A stretch of DNA of 64,000 nt from Paracidovorax wautersii (GCF_900113035.1 NZ_FONX01000017.1:1-64000), one strand, 5' to 3'; positions 1 to 10,685 are shown, numbered from the stretch's first letter. The notes: generated by a model not told the origin, from the sequence alone. Program-made: numbers and translations.

Positions 1-321
1 CGCAAAGGAGCCTTGCAGGCGCTGCAGCGCTGCCGACCTGCGCTGGGCAGGGTGCGAAGCCTGCTGTGCGACAGCGGCTACGTGGGCAAGCCGTTCGCCC
101 TGGGCGTGCAAGAGATCCTGGGCGAGCACGTCACCGTTCAGATCGCCAAGCGAAGCGAGTTGCACGCGTTCAAGGTGATGCCTCAGCGCTGGGTGGTGGA
201 GCGCAGCTTTGCCTGGTTGGACAAGAACAGGCGTTTATGGAAGAACTGCGAGAGGTCGCTCAACACCAGCTTGCAGTTCGTCCACTTGGCATTCTTGGCT
301 TTGCTGTGTCGAAGATCGTAA
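1..321 (+). CDS. IS5-family transposase, C-terminal part (cut by window edge)
   Basis: C-terminal ~106 residues of a DDE transposase; the frame is open through base 1, so the 5' part lies outside the window. Visible are the second catalytic Asp context (LLCDSGYVG) and the last catalytic Glu in WVVERSFAWLDKNRRL, the arrangement of IS5-family (IS427-like) DDE_Tnp_1 enzymes, followed by the typical hydrophobic tail. The stop codon (319-321) lies inside the terminal inverted repeat at 314-330. Whether the complete gene is intact cannot be judged here. It is the probable source of transposase for the transposase-less elements with similar ends at 5081-5350 and near 58515 (inference). Confidence 0.85.
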   Translation, partial: RKGALQALQRCRPALGRVRSLLCDSGYVGKPFALGVQEILGEHVTVQIAKRSELHAFKVMPQRWVVERSFAWLDKNRRLWKNCERSLNTSLQFVHLAFLALLCRRS

Positions 322-330
322 ACAGGTTCT
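314..330. repeat. Right terminal inverted repeat of the IS
   Basis: GATCGTAAACAGGTTCT closes the IS copy and overlaps the transposase stop codon. The same 17 bp recurs with one or two mismatches at 5334-5350, 5063-5079 and, inverted, at 5081-5097 and 58515-58531. That identifies it as a mobile-element end rather than a host terminator. Confidence 0.75.
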
Positions 331-397
331 AAGGGATGCAGGGACGCTGGTGTTTCCCCCAGCCCCCGGCACGGCCGGCGTCGTTTGAAATCGGGCC

Positions 398-1294
398 ATG
401 GCCCCGCATGCCCACCCCATCTCCTCGGAAGACCTGCCGCACTGGGTGCCCGGCGAGCTGCTGCATACCAGCGACCGATGCGGCTGGAAGAACCTCGCCC
501 TGCGCGCCTACCGCTACGACGGCATGGAAGTGCAGGTGCCGCCGCTGGCCGATTTCATGCTCGTCGCCTACCAGCGGGGAGACACGCGCATGGAGCGCCG
601 CTTCGAGGGCCGCTGGACGCGCACCGATTGCCGGCCGGGCGACCTGTCGCTGCTGACCCGCTCGCAGGCCTCTCACTGGCACTGGACCGCGCCCATCGAT
701 GTGGCCCACGTCTATCTGTCCGCCAGCGTGATGACCCAGGTGGCGGCCGACATGCTCGACAAGCCCATCGCCGAAGTGCGGCTGCACGACCTGCTGCGCA
801 CGCAGGACGCCACGCTCAGCGCCATCGTCGAGACCATGGCCCGGGAGGCGGGCGGCAACGCCATCGGCGGCGCCCTCTACGCCGAGGCGCTGGGCGTGCA
901 GCTGGCGGTGCACCTGCTGCGGCACTACGCCTCCGTGGACTGCATCGATCATTCCGCCGACGGCCAGCTGTCCGCCGTCCTGCGCCGGAGGCTGGAGGAA
1001 TTCATCGAGGCACGGCTGGACCAGCCGCTGTCGCTGGAAGAGCTCGCCGCCGTGGCGGGCATGGGCATCTGGTCGTTCTGCAAGCGCTTCAGGGCCTCGT
1101 TCCAGACCTCGCCGCATGGCTACATCGTCGATCGCCGGCTGGAGCGCGCCCAGCGCCTGCTCACGCACAGCACGCTGGCGCTCAAGGCCGTGGCCGCCGA
1201 ATGCGGCTTCGCGGACCAGGCCCACCTCACGCGGGCCATGCGCACGCGCCTGGGCTGCACGCCCGCCGTGCTGCGCCAGGGCCAGGCGCACTGA
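398..1294 (+). CDS. AraC/XylS-family transcriptional regulator
   Basis: 298 residues. The N-terminal two thirds is a divergent effector-binding region without a recognisable cupin signature. The C-terminal ~100 residues carry two helix-turn-helix units: LSLEELAAVAGMGIWSF (about 211-227) and LALKAVAAECGFADQAHLTR (about 258-277), the second being the conserved AraC signature. It stands 233 bp upstream of, and reads the same way as, the monooxygenase operon at 1528. By position it is the likely activator of that operon (inference). No strong Shine-Dalgarno precedes the ATG. It is separated from the IS end by only ~67 bp, so its promoter region may have been altered by the insertion. Confidence 0.85.
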   Translation: MAPHAHPISSEDLPHWVPGELLHTSDRCGWKNLALRAYRYDGMEVQVPPLADFMLVAYQRGDTRMERRFEGRWTRTDCRPGDLSLLTRSQASHWHWTAPIDVAHVYLSASVMTQVAADMLDKPIAEVRLHDLLRTQDATLSAIVETMAREAGGNAIGGALYAEALGVQLAVHLLRHYASVDCIDHSADGQLSAVLRRRLEEFIEARLDQPLSLEELAAVAGMGIWSFCKRFRASFQTSPHGYIVDRRLERAQRLLTHSTLALKAVAAECGFADQAHLTRAMRTRLGCTPAVLRQGQAH

Positions 1295-1527
1295 CGCCGC
1301 AGCGGGCAGGAAAAACGCTGCCTCGCCCGCAGCCCCCCGGGGCGGCTCGCCAGCAGGCCGCCATCCGCCCCACAGCTTTCTTCAAAAACCCCACCGGATC
1401 GTTCTAGTCCCGCAGGGGGTGCCCTGCCTATCGTGCATGCCATGGCCAACGCAGCCATGCCCGGGAGAACGCGGCGCGCCCCAGCCACGCGCTCTCCACA
1501 CATCCATGCACACAAGGAGACAAGACC

Positions 1528-3186
1528 ATGAACGACACCACTCTGGACCGCAGCGACACGGCTGTGGCCGACGCTCCCACCACCCGGCTCGATGCCATGG
1601 TCATCGGCGCAGGCGTGGCCGGCCTCTACCAGCTGCACCGCATGCGCGAGATGGGCCTGAAGGTCCGGGCCTACGACACGGCCTCCGGCGTCGGCGGCAC
1701 CTGGTACTGGAACCGCTACCCCGGCGCCCGCTTCGACTCGCAGGCCGAGATCTACCAGTACTGGTTCTCCGAAGCGCTCTACAAGGCCTGGCAGCCCAGC
1801 GAGCGCTTCCCGGCCCAGCCCGAGACCGAACAGTGGCTCAACTTCGTGGCCGACCGGCTGGACCTGAAGAAGGACATCCAGTTCGACACCCGCATCGTCT
1901 CGGCCCACTACCAGGAAGGCACCGGCCGCTGGCTGGTCACCACCGCGGCCGGCGAGCGCATCGACACCCAGTACCTGCTGGCCTGCTGCGGCATGCTGTC
2001 GGCACCGCTGGCCGACCGCTTTCCCGGCCAGTCGAGCTTCAAGGGCGCCATCACGCACACCGGGCTCTGGCCGAAAGAAGGCATCGACCTGAAGGGCAAG
2101 CGCGTGGCCGTGATCGGCACGGGCGCCACCGGCATCCAGGTGATACAGACCATTGCGCGCGAGGTCGGCTCGCTCAAGGTCTTCACGCGGGTGCCGCAGT
2201 ACGTGGTGCCGATGAAGAACCCCAAGTACAGCGAAGCCGACTGGCAACGGCATGGCGAGCGCTTCCATGAACTCAAGGCGCGCGTGCGCACCACCTTTGC
2301 CGGCTTCGAATGCGACTTCGAGAACAAGCCCTGGGCCGAGCTGACGCCGGCCGAGCGCACGGAGATCATGGAAAAGTACTGGGCCGACGGCTCGCTGTCG
2401 ATGTGGCTGGCCACCTTCCCCGAGATGTTCTTCGACGAGGGCGTGAGCGCCGTGGTCTCCGAATTCGTGCGCGGCAAGATGCGCGAGCGGCTGCGCAACG
2501 ACCCCCGGCTCTGCCAGATCCTCATCCCCGGCGCCCAGGACTACGGCTTCGGCACCCACCGCGTACCGCTGGAGAACGGCTACCTGGAGGTCTATCTGCA
2601 GGACAACGTCGAGCCCGTCGATTGCCGCGCCACGCCCATCGAGCGCATCGTGCCCGAGGGCATCCAGACCGCCGACGGCACCGTGCACGAGGTGGACGTG
2701 ATCATCCTGGCCGTCGGCTTCGATGCCGGCTCCGGCGCGCTCAGCCGCATCGACATCCGCGGCCGCGGCGGGCGCTCGCTCAAGGAGCAGTGGTCGCAGG
2801 AGATCCGCACCGCCATGGGCCTGCAGATCCACGGCTACCCCAACCTCTTCACCACCGGCGCGCCGCTGGCGCCCTCCGCCGCGCTCTGCAACATGACCAC
2901 CTGCCTGCAGCAGCAGGTGGACTGGATCAGCGAATGCATCGCACACGCGCGCCGCAGCGGCAAGCAGACCATCGAGGCGACGAAGGAGTTCGAGGACCGC
3001 TGGGTGCAGCACCACGACGAGACCGCTGCCGCCACGCTCGTGGTCAAGACCGACTCCTGGTACATGGGCTCGAACGTCGATGGCAAGCCGCGCCGCCTGC
3101 TCTCCTATATCGGCGGCGCGGGCAACTACCACCGCCAGTGCGACGAACTGGCGGCCAAGGGCTACCCCGGCTTCAGCATGAACTGA
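1528..3186 (+). CDS. Baeyer-Villiger flavin monooxygenase (cyclohexanone monooxygenase-like)
   Basis: 552 residues, the size of class B BVMOs. FAD Rossmann motif GAGVAG near residues 28-33, then GGTWYWNRYPGARFD, the BVMO fingerprint FKGAITHTGLWP (171-182, F-x-G-x3-H-x3-W-P) and the NADPH-binding motif GTGATG (~197-202). These enzymes insert one oxygen next to a ketone using NADPH and O2, turning cyclic ketones into lactones or linear ketones into esters. The Shine-Dalgarno AAGGAG precedes the chosen ATG. It is first in an operon with an SDR (29-bp gap) and an alpha/beta hydrolase (23-bp gap), which fits an alcohol to ketone to lactone/ester to hydroxy-acid route. The actual substrate cannot be read from sequence. 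Confidence 0.9.
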   Translation: MNDTTLDRSDTAVADAPTTRLDAMVIGAGVAGLYQLHRMREMGLKVRAYDTASGVGGTWYWNRYPGARFDSQAEIYQYWFSEALYKAWQPSERFPAQPETEQWLNFVADRLDLKKDIQFDTRIVSAHYQEGTGRWLVTTAAGERIDTQYLLACCGMLSAPLADRFPGQSSFKGAITHTGLWPKEGIDLKGKRVAVIGTGATGIQVIQTIAREVGSLKVFTRVPQYVVPMKNPKYSEADWQRHGERFHELKARVRTTFAGFECDFENKPWAELTPAERTEIMEKYWADGSLSMWLATFPEMFFDEGVSAVVSEFVRGKMRERLRNDPRLCQILIPGAQDYGFGTHRVPLENGYLEVYLQDNVEPVDCRATPIERIVPEGIQTADGTVHEVDVIILAVGFDAGSGALSRIDIRGRGGRSLKEQWSQEIRTAMGLQIHGYPNLFTTGAPLAPSAALCNMTTCLQQQVDWISECIAHARRSGKQTIEATKEFEDRWVQHHDETAAATLVVKTDSWYMGSNVDGKPRRLLSYIGGAGNYHRQCDELAAKGYPGFSMN

Positions 3187-3215
3187 GGCATCCACGACAC
3201 GACAGGAGAAACACC

Positions 3216-3986
3216 ATGAGCCGACTCGAAGGCAAGGTGGCCGCCGTGACCGGCGGCGCCAACGGCCTGGGCGAAGCCATCGCGCTGCGCCTGGGCGAGG
3301 AAGGTGCCGCCGTAGCGCTGCTGGACCGGGACGAGCAGCGCGGCCGCGAGGTCGCCGGACAGCTGCAGCAGCGCGGAATCCGCGCAATCTTCGTCATGGC
3401 CGACGTGACCCGCGAAGACCAGGTGCAGGCCGCGCTCGACCAGGCTGCGGCGGAACTGGGCGGTCTGCACGTCCTGGTCAACAACGCCGGTATAGAGGGC
3501 GCCAACAAGCCCACCCACGAACTGCCGCTACAGGAATGGGAGCGCGTGATGGCGGTCAACGTCACCGGGGTCTTCCTATGCACCAAGCACGCGATCCCGC
3601 ACCTTCGGGCCGTGGGCGGCGGCTCCATCGTCAACATCTCGTCGATCTACGGCATCGTGGGCGGCGGCGACGTCCCGCCCTATCACGCAGCCAAGGGCGC
3701 CGTGCGCACCATGTCGAAGAACGACGCGCTGACCTACGCCCCGGACCGCATCCGCGTGAATTCGCTGCACCCCGGCTTCATCTTCACCGCGATGGTCAAG
3801 CGCCATGCCCAGCAGTCGGGCCTGCCCGAAGAGGCCGTGCGCCAGCACCTGGACAGCCTGCACCCCCTGGGCGGCACCGGCACGCCCGACGACATCGCCT
3901 GGGGCGTGGTCTATCTCGCCTCCGACCAGGCCCGCTGGGTGACAGGTTCGGAACTCGTGATCGACGGCGGCTACACGGCCCGCTGA
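3216..3986 (+). CDS. SDR-family NAD(P)-dependent alcohol dehydrogenase
   Basis: 256 residues, classical short-chain dehydrogenase. Cofactor motif TGGANGLG (12-19), NNAG (~89-92), catalytic Ser143, Tyr156 and Lys160 (YHAAK), and the terminal GSELVIDGGY. Asp at the end of beta-2 (LLDRD) favours NAD(H). GACAGGAG sits upstream of the ATG. Between a BVMO and a hydrolase, the likely role is oxidation of a secondary or cyclic alcohol to the ketone used by the BVMO, as for cyclohexanol or cyclopentanol dehydrogenases (inference from context). The SDR at 5399 may act on the ring-opened product. Confidence 0.88.
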   Translation: MSRLEGKVAAVTGGANGLGEAIALRLGEEGAAVALLDRDEQRGREVAGQLQQRGIRAIFVMADVTREDQVQAALDQAAAELGGLHVLVNNAGIEGANKPTHELPLQEWERVMAVNVTGVFLCTKHAIPHLRAVGGGSIVNISSIYGIVGGGDVPPYHAAKGAVRTMSKNDALTYAPDRIRVNSLHPGFIFTAMVKRHAQQSGLPEEAVRQHLDSLHPLGGTGTPDDIAWGVVYLASDQARWVTGSELVIDGGYTAR

Positions 3987-4009
3987 CCCCATTCAAAGGA
4001 GACGACACC

Positions 4010-5062
4010 ATGACCCAGAACACCTACTACACCCAGGAAGCCCACGGCCCCTTCGAGCGCATCGGCATCGGCGCGCTGGAGCTGGAAGACGGTGGCACGC
4101 TGCCCGACTGCCAGTTCGCCGTCGCCACGCACGGCACGCTCAACGCGGCCCGGGACAACGCCATCCTCGTGCCGACCTGGTATTCGGGCACCAGCAAGAT
4201 CATGGAGCAGGCCTACATCGGCCCGGGCCGGGCGCTGGACCCGTCCAAGTATTTCATCATCGTGGTCAACCAGATCGGCAACGGCCTCTCGACCTCTCCG
4301 CACGACGCGGCGGGCGAACTGGCGGGGCCGGGCTTTCCCAAGGTGCGCATCGGCGACGACGTGCGCGCCCAGCACCGGCTCGTCACCGAGCACTACGGCC
4401 TGCGCGAACTCGCGCTGGTGGTGGGCGGCTCCATGGGCGCGCAGCAGACCTACGAATGGGCCGTGCGCTACCCCGAGATGGTGCGCCGCGCCGCGCCCAT
4501 CGCCGGCACCGCGAAGAACACCGAGCACGACTTCCTCTTCGCCCAGACCCTGGCCGATGCCATCACCTCGGACCCGGGCTTCCAGGATGGGCGGTACGCA
4601 TCGCCGGCCGACGTGGCCGCGGGCCTGAAGCGCCACGCCCAGCTGTGGACGGTGATGGGCTGGAGCACCGAGTTCTTCAGGGCGGGCCGCCACAAGGCGC
4701 TGGGCTTCGACTCCCTGCAGGCCTTCGTGGACAACTTCATGACTGGCTACTTCGCCCCCATGGACCCGAACGCCCTGCTGGCCATGGCCTGGAAATGGCA
4801 GCGCGGCGACGTGAGCCGGCACACCGGCGGCGATCTGGCAGCGGCGCTGGGCCGCATCCAGGCCAAGACCTTCGTGATGCCGATCAGCCACGACATGTTC
4901 TTCCCGCCCGCCGACTGCCAGGCCGAGCAGCGCCTCATACCGGGCAGCGAATTCCGCCCGCTGGCCTGCATCGACGGCCACCTGGGGCTCTTCGGCACCG
5001 ACCCGCAGTTCCTCGCCCAGGTGGATGCACATCTGGCCGAGCTGCTGGCGCTGCCGGCCTGA
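4010..5062 (+). CDS. MetX-like alpha/beta hydrolase (homoserine acetyltransferase superfamily)
   Basis: 350 residues. Nucleophile elbow GGSMG with Ser141, probable acid Asp295 (ISHDMFFPP) and His324 (DGHLGLFG). Fold and motifs match the MetX-related acyltransferase/hydrolase branch rather than classical lactonases. No metB, metW or other methionine genes are nearby; its neighbours are a BVMO and SDRs. I therefore infer hydrolysis of the ester or lactone made by the BVMO, though an acyltransferase activity is possible. AAAGGAGACGACACC precedes the ATG. The stop TGA (5060-5062) straddles the junction with a mobile-element end beginning at 5061, so the natural C-terminus may have been changed by insertion. 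Confidence 0.8.
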   Translation: MTQNTYYTQEAHGPFERIGIGALELEDGGTLPDCQFAVATHGTLNAARDNAILVPTWYSGTSKIMEQAYIGPGRALDPSKYFIIVVNQIGNGLSTSPHDAAGELAGPGFPKVRIGDDVRAQHRLVTEHYGLRELALVVGGSMGAQQTYEWAVRYPEMVRRAAPIAGTAKNTEHDFLFAQTLADAITSDPGFQDGRYASPADVAAGLKRHAQLWTVMGWSTEFFRAGRHKALGFDSLQAFVDNFMTGYFAPMDPNALLAMAWKWQRGDVSRHTGGDLAAALGRIQAKTFVMPISHDMFFPPADCQAEQRLIPGSEFRPLACIDGHLGLFGTDPQFLAQVDAHLAELLALPA

Positions 5063-5099
5063 GATCGTGAACACGTTCTGAGAACGTGTTCACGATCTC
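5061..5099. repeat. Perfect 19-bp inverted repeat formed by two abutting element ends
   Basis: GAGATCGTGAACACGTTCT (5061-5079), a single G, then its exact reverse complement (5081-5099). The left arm looks like the right end of one element and the right arm is the left end of the element at 5081-5350, so two ends meet head to head. The palindrome begins within the stop codon of the hydrolase gene and could act as a terminator, though no T-run follows. Confidence 0.75.
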
Positions 5100-5350
5100 C
5101 CAGGGGTCGCGCAGCTACGTCGGCGGGATGGGATGCAAGGCGCGGTGCGCAGTGGATAGCACGGCTATCCACAAGCGCCGCAACGCCGCAGACCGCCCGC
5201 CGACGTAGCTGCCCTTCGGGTTGGAGCGAAATCGGGCGATTGGACGCCCCGGCTGCTTGCATGGACATGAGTCCATGCGGCGCATCCGAGGCATCCACTC
5301 ATCCCGATTGCGTTCCAACGCGATCCCCTGCGAGATCGTAAACACGTTCT
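5081..5350. mobile_element. MITE-like non-autonomous element with IS-type ends
   Basis: 270 bp without a convincing gene. Outer inverted repeats are 5081-5111 and 5319-5350 (about 28 of 32 positions match when inverted). Inside are two nested palindromes: an exact 17-bp pair (5111-5127 with 5196-5212) enclosing GTGGATAGC/GCTATCCAC (5152-5160, 5164-5172), and a 16-bp pair with two mismatches (5221-5236 with 5303-5318) enclosing GCATGGAC/GTCCATGC (5259-5266, 5271-5278). The termini match the end of the IS at 314-330 with one mismatch over 17 bp, so it is probably moved in trans by that transposase family. Short ORFs predicted inside are not credible. Confidence 0.75.
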
Positions 5351-5398
5351 GAGAGCCCTCTCTTTTTCTTCTCTCGAACCCATTCAAAGGAGCAGTAC

Positions 5399-6166
5399 AT
5401 GAAACGACTGGAAGGCAAGCGCATCGTCATCACCGGCGGCGCCGGCGGCATCGGCAAGGCCAGCGCCAAGCTGTTCATCAGCGAGGGCGCGCAGGTCGTG
5501 CTCGTCGATCTGCAGCAAGAGGCGCTGGACGCAGCGCTGGCCGAGATCCACAGCGACGCGGTGAGCGCCGTGGCTGCCGACGTGAGCGACGAGGCGCAGA
5601 CCCAGGCCTATCTGCAGGCCGCGCTGCAGCGGCACGGCCGCATCGACGCGCTCTTTTGCAACGCCGGCACCGAAGGCCGGATCGCGCCCATCGTGGACTA
5701 CCCCATGGACGCCTTCGACCGCGTGATCGCGGTGAACGTGCGCGGGGTCTATCTGGGCCTCAAGCACGCCATGCCCATCATGCACAAGCAGGGCGGCGGC
5801 AGCATCGTCATCACCTCGTCCATCGCCGGCCTCAAGGGCTTCGCGGGCCTGTCGGCCTACGTGACCAGCAAGCATGCGCTGGTCGGCCTGATGCGTTCGG
5901 CCGTGCTGGAGGCGGGCAGCTCCGGCGTGCGCATCAACACCATCCACCCCTCGCCCATCGAGACACGCATGATGCGATCCATCGAGGAGGGAGCCGCGCC
6001 CGGCGCCGGCGCAGCGGCCAAGGCGCAGTTCTCGGCCGCCATTCCCGCCGGGCGCTACGGCCTGCCGGAAGAAGTGGCGCGCACCGCGCTGTTCCTCGCC
6101 AGCGACGACAGCGCGTTCTGCACGGGTGGCCGCTACAGCGTCGATGGCGGCATGTCGGCGGGGTGA
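5399..6166 (+). CDS. SDR-family oxidoreductase
   Basis: 255 residues. TGGAGGIG cofactor motif (~13-20), catalytic Ser141, Tyr154 and Lys158 (YVTSK), and C-terminal CTGGRYSVDGG. AAAGGAG precedes the ATG. It follows the BVMO/SDR/hydrolase genes but is separated from them by the inserted 270-bp element, so co-transcription is uncertain. By context it may oxidise the hydroxy group released by the hydrolase, or be the alcohol dehydrogenase for another step of the same pathway. Substrate cannot be assigned. Confidence 0.85.
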   Translation: MKRLEGKRIVITGGAGGIGKASAKLFISEGAQVVLVDLQQEALDAALAEIHSDAVSAVAADVSDEAQTQAYLQAALQRHGRIDALFCNAGTEGRIAPIVDYPMDAFDRVIAVNVRGVYLGLKHAMPIMHKQGGGSIVITSSIAGLKGFAGLSAYVTSKHALVGLMRSAVLEAGSSGVRINTIHPSPIETRMMRSIEEGAAPGAGAAAKAQFSAAIPAGRYGLPEEVARTALFLASDDSAFCTGGRYSVDGGMSAG

Positions 6167-6304
6167 GCTCGCCGCGATATCCGGAGGCGGCGCCACCGCC
6201 CCCGGGTATCTCCCTGATCCGCGAGTGATCCAAGCGGAATACAAATCCGTACAAATTAAAACTAAGCCTCACATCGGATCTCTGCCGACCCCACGAAAGC
6301 CGCC

Positions 6305-7777
6305 ATGCACAAACGCTCCATCCGCCAATGGCTCAAACTCCTCGCAATCGTGCTGCTCGTGTCCGCGGTCACGTCGTTCTACGGCTTGCGTCTGATGGGC
6401 AAGGGAGCGAAGTTCCATTACCTGGAGCGCGAGTACGCGGTGAACCTGCTGCACCTGGACAGGGACCTGGAACACACGGTGGCAGGAGCAGCGCAGGACA
6501 AGGCGCCCATCCTCAAGGCACTGAACCATTCGCAATGGATCTCCGGCCATGTGGATACGGAACTCTTCGGTTTCGAGCTCGTCGCGTTCCGCCTCATGGG
6601 CTTCGGCGCGGTGATCGACCTGCCCCGCGACAGCATCCGGCGCGTGGGCGGCATGATCTCCAAGCTGCAGGCAGACCCTTCGGCCCAGCTGTCGCCGGCG
6701 CTGGCGAAGGCGCTGCAGCCGGACCTCATGGAGCTCATACGCTATGGCGATGATTTCGCCAAGGAAGTCTCCGCCGCCGTGGACTTCGTGGGCGTCGCCG
6801 TGCGCGTGCTGACCGCGATCTGCCTGGCCCTGCTGGGCTTGATCCTCTGGCGCATGGCAGACGCCGTGCTCGGCCCGCTGGAGAAGGCGCGGGACGTGGC
6901 GCAGACCCTGGCCCAGGGCGATCTGTCGGTGCCTATCGGCAGCGATGCCCGCGGCCAGGCCCACGAGGTGGGCGAGCTGCTGTCCGCGCTGCGCACCATG
7001 CAGGGCACGTTCAGGGATGTGGTCGCGCGGGTGACCGAAGCCAGCCAGTCGGTCGTGGCGGGCAGCAGCGAGATCGCCACCGGCAGCACCGATCTGAGCC
7101 ACCGCACCGAAGAGCAGGCCAGCCGCCTGCAGCACGCCTCCTCGGCCATGACGGAGATGGTGGAAGCGGTGCGGCAGAACGCCGATACCGCGGCGTCAGC
7201 GACCCAGGTGGCCCGCGAGGCCAACGATGCGGCGCGCCAGGGCGGCGAGGTCATGAAACACACCATGGAGACGATGAAGGCCATCGCCACCGACTCCGGC
7301 AGCATCGCCAACATCATCGGCGTGATCGACGGCATCGCCTTCCAGACCAACATCCTCGCGCTCAACGCCGCCGTCGAGGCCGCCCGGGCGGGCGAGCAGG
7401 GGCGCGGCTTCGCCGTGGTGGCGACCGAGGTGCGCACGCTCGCGGGGCGGGCCGCCGCTTCGGCGCGCGAGATCAAGGCCCTGATCGGCGCCAGCGTCGA
7501 GAAGGTCGATACCGGCTCCAGGCTGGTGGACGATGCGGTGCGCGCGGTGCAGCAGATCGAATCCCGGGTGGACCGGGTGCAGACGCTGATCGGCGAGATC
7601 TCCTCCACGCTGGCCCAGCAGTCCTCGGGCATCGCGGAAATCTCCCAGACCGTCACGCTGCTGGACGACTCCACCCAGCAAAACGCAGCCATCGCCGAGC
7701 AGAGCGCGGCAGCCACCTACAGCCTGAAGCAGCAGGCGGACAACCTCAGCGAGGCCGTGGCCTTCTTCAGGGTGTAG
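6305..7777 (+). CDS. Methyl-accepting chemotaxis protein
   Basis: 490 residues. Transmembrane segment near 11-30, periplasmic ligand domain of ~130 residues (alpha-helical, 4HB-like), second transmembrane segment ~163-182, HAMP domain to ~240, then a long coiled-coil signalling domain. Its hairpin tip contains the nearly invariant block [20 protein letters not shown] (about 340-359), which contacts CheA and CheW. No C-terminal W-x-x-F pentapeptide for CheR/CheB is present (it ends AFFRV). An AT-rich stretch (6228-6265) in front holds the likely promoter. Ligand unknown; proximity to the BVMO genes is at most suggestive. Confidence 0.93.
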   Translation: MHKRSIRQWLKLLAIVLLVSAVTSFYGLRLMGKGAKFHYLEREYAVNLLHLDRDLEHTVAGAAQDKAPILKALNHSQWISGHVDTELFGFELVAFRLMGFGAVIDLPRDSIRRVGGMISKLQADPSAQLSPALAKALQPDLMELIRYGDDFAKEVSAAVDFVGVAVRVLTAICLALLGLILWRMADAVLGPLEKARDVAQTLAQGDLSVPIGSDARGQAHEVGELLSALRTMQGTFRDVVARVTEASQSVVAGSSEIATGSTDLSHRTEEQASRLQHASSAMTEMVEAVRQNADTAASATQVAREANDAARQGGEVMKHTMETMKAIATDSGSIANIIGVIDGIAFQTNILALNAAVEAARAGEQGRGFAVVATEVRTLAGRAAASAREIKALIGASVEKVDTGSRLVDDAVRAVQQIESRVDRVQTLIGEISSTLAQQSSGIAEISQTVTLLDDSTQQNAAIAEQSAAATYSLKQQADNLSEAVAFFRV

Positions 7778-7846
7778 CGCTCACGCCGCGGCGCAGCGCC
7801 GGCCCGGCGCATGCTGCATCGACAGCCGCAGCAGCGCCCTTGCGCA

Positions 7847-9094
7847 TCAGGCGCGCACTGCGCCGGAGCCCTGACCGGGCAGCTGCACGTCCTGCGGGCA
7901 GCCGGCGGCGGTGAGCAGCACGTCGGTGGAGGAATTGAGCGCCGTCTCGGCCGAGTCCTGCACCACGCTGATCACGAAGCCGATGGCCACCACCTGCATG
8001 GCCACGTCGGCCGAGATGCCGAACAGGCTGGTGGCCATGGGAATGAGCAGCAGCGAGCCGCCGGCCACGCCCGAGACGCCGGCCGCCGCCAGCGACGACA
8101 CGATGCACAGCAGCAGCGCGGTGAGCAGATCGACCTGGATGCCCAGCGTGTGGGTGGCCGCCAGCGTCATCACGGTGATGGTGACCGCGGCGCCCGCCAT
8201 GTTGATCGTCGCGCCCAGCGGGATCGAGATGGCGTAGGTGTCCTCGTGCAGGCCCAGCTTGCGGCACAGCTGCAGGTTGATGGGGATGTTGGCCGCCGAG
8301 CTGCGCGTGAAGAAGGCCGTGATGCCGCTCTCGCGCAGGCAGGTGAAGACCAGCGGATACGGGTTGCGGCGCAGCTTCCAGAAGACGATCAGCGGGTTCA
8401 GCACCAGCGCGACGAACAGCATGCAGCCCACGATGACCAGCAGCAGCTGGCCGTAGCCCGCCAGCGCGCCCAGGCCCGACTCCGCCAGCGTGGCGGCCAC
8501 CAGGCCGAAGATGCCCAGCGGCGCGAACGAGATCACCAGCCTGATGAGGCCCGAGATCGCGTCGGACAGATCGAAGAGCATGCGGCGCGTGCCCTCGCTG
8601 GCGTGGCGCAGCATCACGCCCAGGCCGATCGCCCAGGCCAGGATGCCGATGAAGTTGGCCTCCATCAGCGCCTTGACCGGGTTCTGCACCGCGCTCAGCA
8701 GCAGGTTGCGCAGCACGCCCAGGATGCTGCCGGGCGGCTCGCCGCCCACCGGCGGCGCGTTGAGCACCAGCGTGGTCGGGAACAGGAAGCTCGCGGCCAC
8801 CGCGACCACCGCCGCGCCCAGCGTGCTGATGAGGTAGAGCAGGATGATCGGCCGGATGTGCGTGGGCTGGCCCGCCTGGTGCCCGGCGATCGCCGCGGCC
8901 ACCAGCACGAGGACCAGCACCGGCGCCACCGCCTTCAGGCCGGCGATGAACAGGTCGCCGAGCAGCCCTGCCGGCGCGGCCCAGCCCGGCGCCAGCAGGC
9001 CCAGCAGCACGCCCAGCACCATGCCGATGAGGATGCGCGTCACCAGCCCGGTGCGCTGGCAGCGGCGCGCCGCTGCAGAGAAATCAAATGCCAT
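7847..9094 (-). CDS. sstT: Serine/threonine:Na+ symporter SstT
   Basis: 415 residues with 8-10 hydrophobic segments, dicarboxylate/amino acid:cation symporter family (SDF). Diagnostic blocks include the serine-rich hairpin [12 protein letters not shown], the [12 protein letters not shown] motif and [19 protein letters not shown] at the C-terminal end, all typical of SstT. It lies 83 bp downstream of sdaA on the same strand, coupling serine import with serine deamination. The GC-rich C-terminal tail is variable. Confidence 0.92.
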   Translation of the reverse strand: MAFDFSAAARRCQRTGLVTRILIGMVLGVLLGLLAPGWAAPAGLLGDLFIAGLKAVAPVLVLVLVAAAIAGHQAGQPTHIRPIILLYLISTLGAAVVAVAASFLFPTTLVLNAPPVGGEPPGSILGVLRNLLLSAVQNPVKALMEANFIGILAWAIGLGVMLRHASEGTRRMLFDLSDAISGLIRLVISFAPLGIFGLVAATLAESGLGALAGYGQLLLVIVGCMLFVALVLNPLIVFWKLRRNPYPLVFTCLRESGITAFFTRSSAANIPINLQLCRKLGLHEDTYAISIPLGATINMAGAAVTITVMTLAATHTLGIQVDLLTALLLCIVSSLAAAGVSGVAGGSLLLIPMATSLFGISADVAMQVVAIGFVISVVQDSAETALNSSTDVLLTAAGCPQDVQLPGQGSGAVRA

Positions 9095-9177
9095 CGTCCT
9101 TGTCTCCTATGGAAGTTTTTATGGTGCGGGCGTGGGATGGCGTCCCCGCCCGCTCGCGCGGTCGCGCGGTGGCTGGG

Positions 9178-10560
<1,383 letters not shown>

Positions 10561-10589
10561 TTCGTATTTCTCCTGGGGCGGTCGTTTTG

Positions 10590-10604
10590 TTTAGGATTCC
10601 TGAT
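10590..10604. promoter_or_regulatory. Candidate LysR operator, sdaA side
   Basis: TTTAG-GATTC-CTGAT is an imperfect palindrome of LysR type (T-N11-A spacing) 30 bp before the sdaA start. It matches the reverse complement of the site at 10686-10700 (TTTAG-N5-CTGAA) in nine of ten arm positions, 96 bp away. Paired sites in a divergent LysR/target gap are typical of autoregulating LysR systems. Confidence 0.5.
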
Positions 10605-10685
10605 GCGATGCACAACACAGGCTGTGCAGGCACCGATTCTTTCCCTATGACACCCCACCGGCAAACCAAATATTCTGGCCTCCGA

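Noticed and set aside
1120-3387. 755-residue minus-strand frame opposite the monooxygenase
   Set aside because: No recognisable domain; it mirrors the BVMO coding frame and ends in the AraC gene. Typical high-GC artefact.
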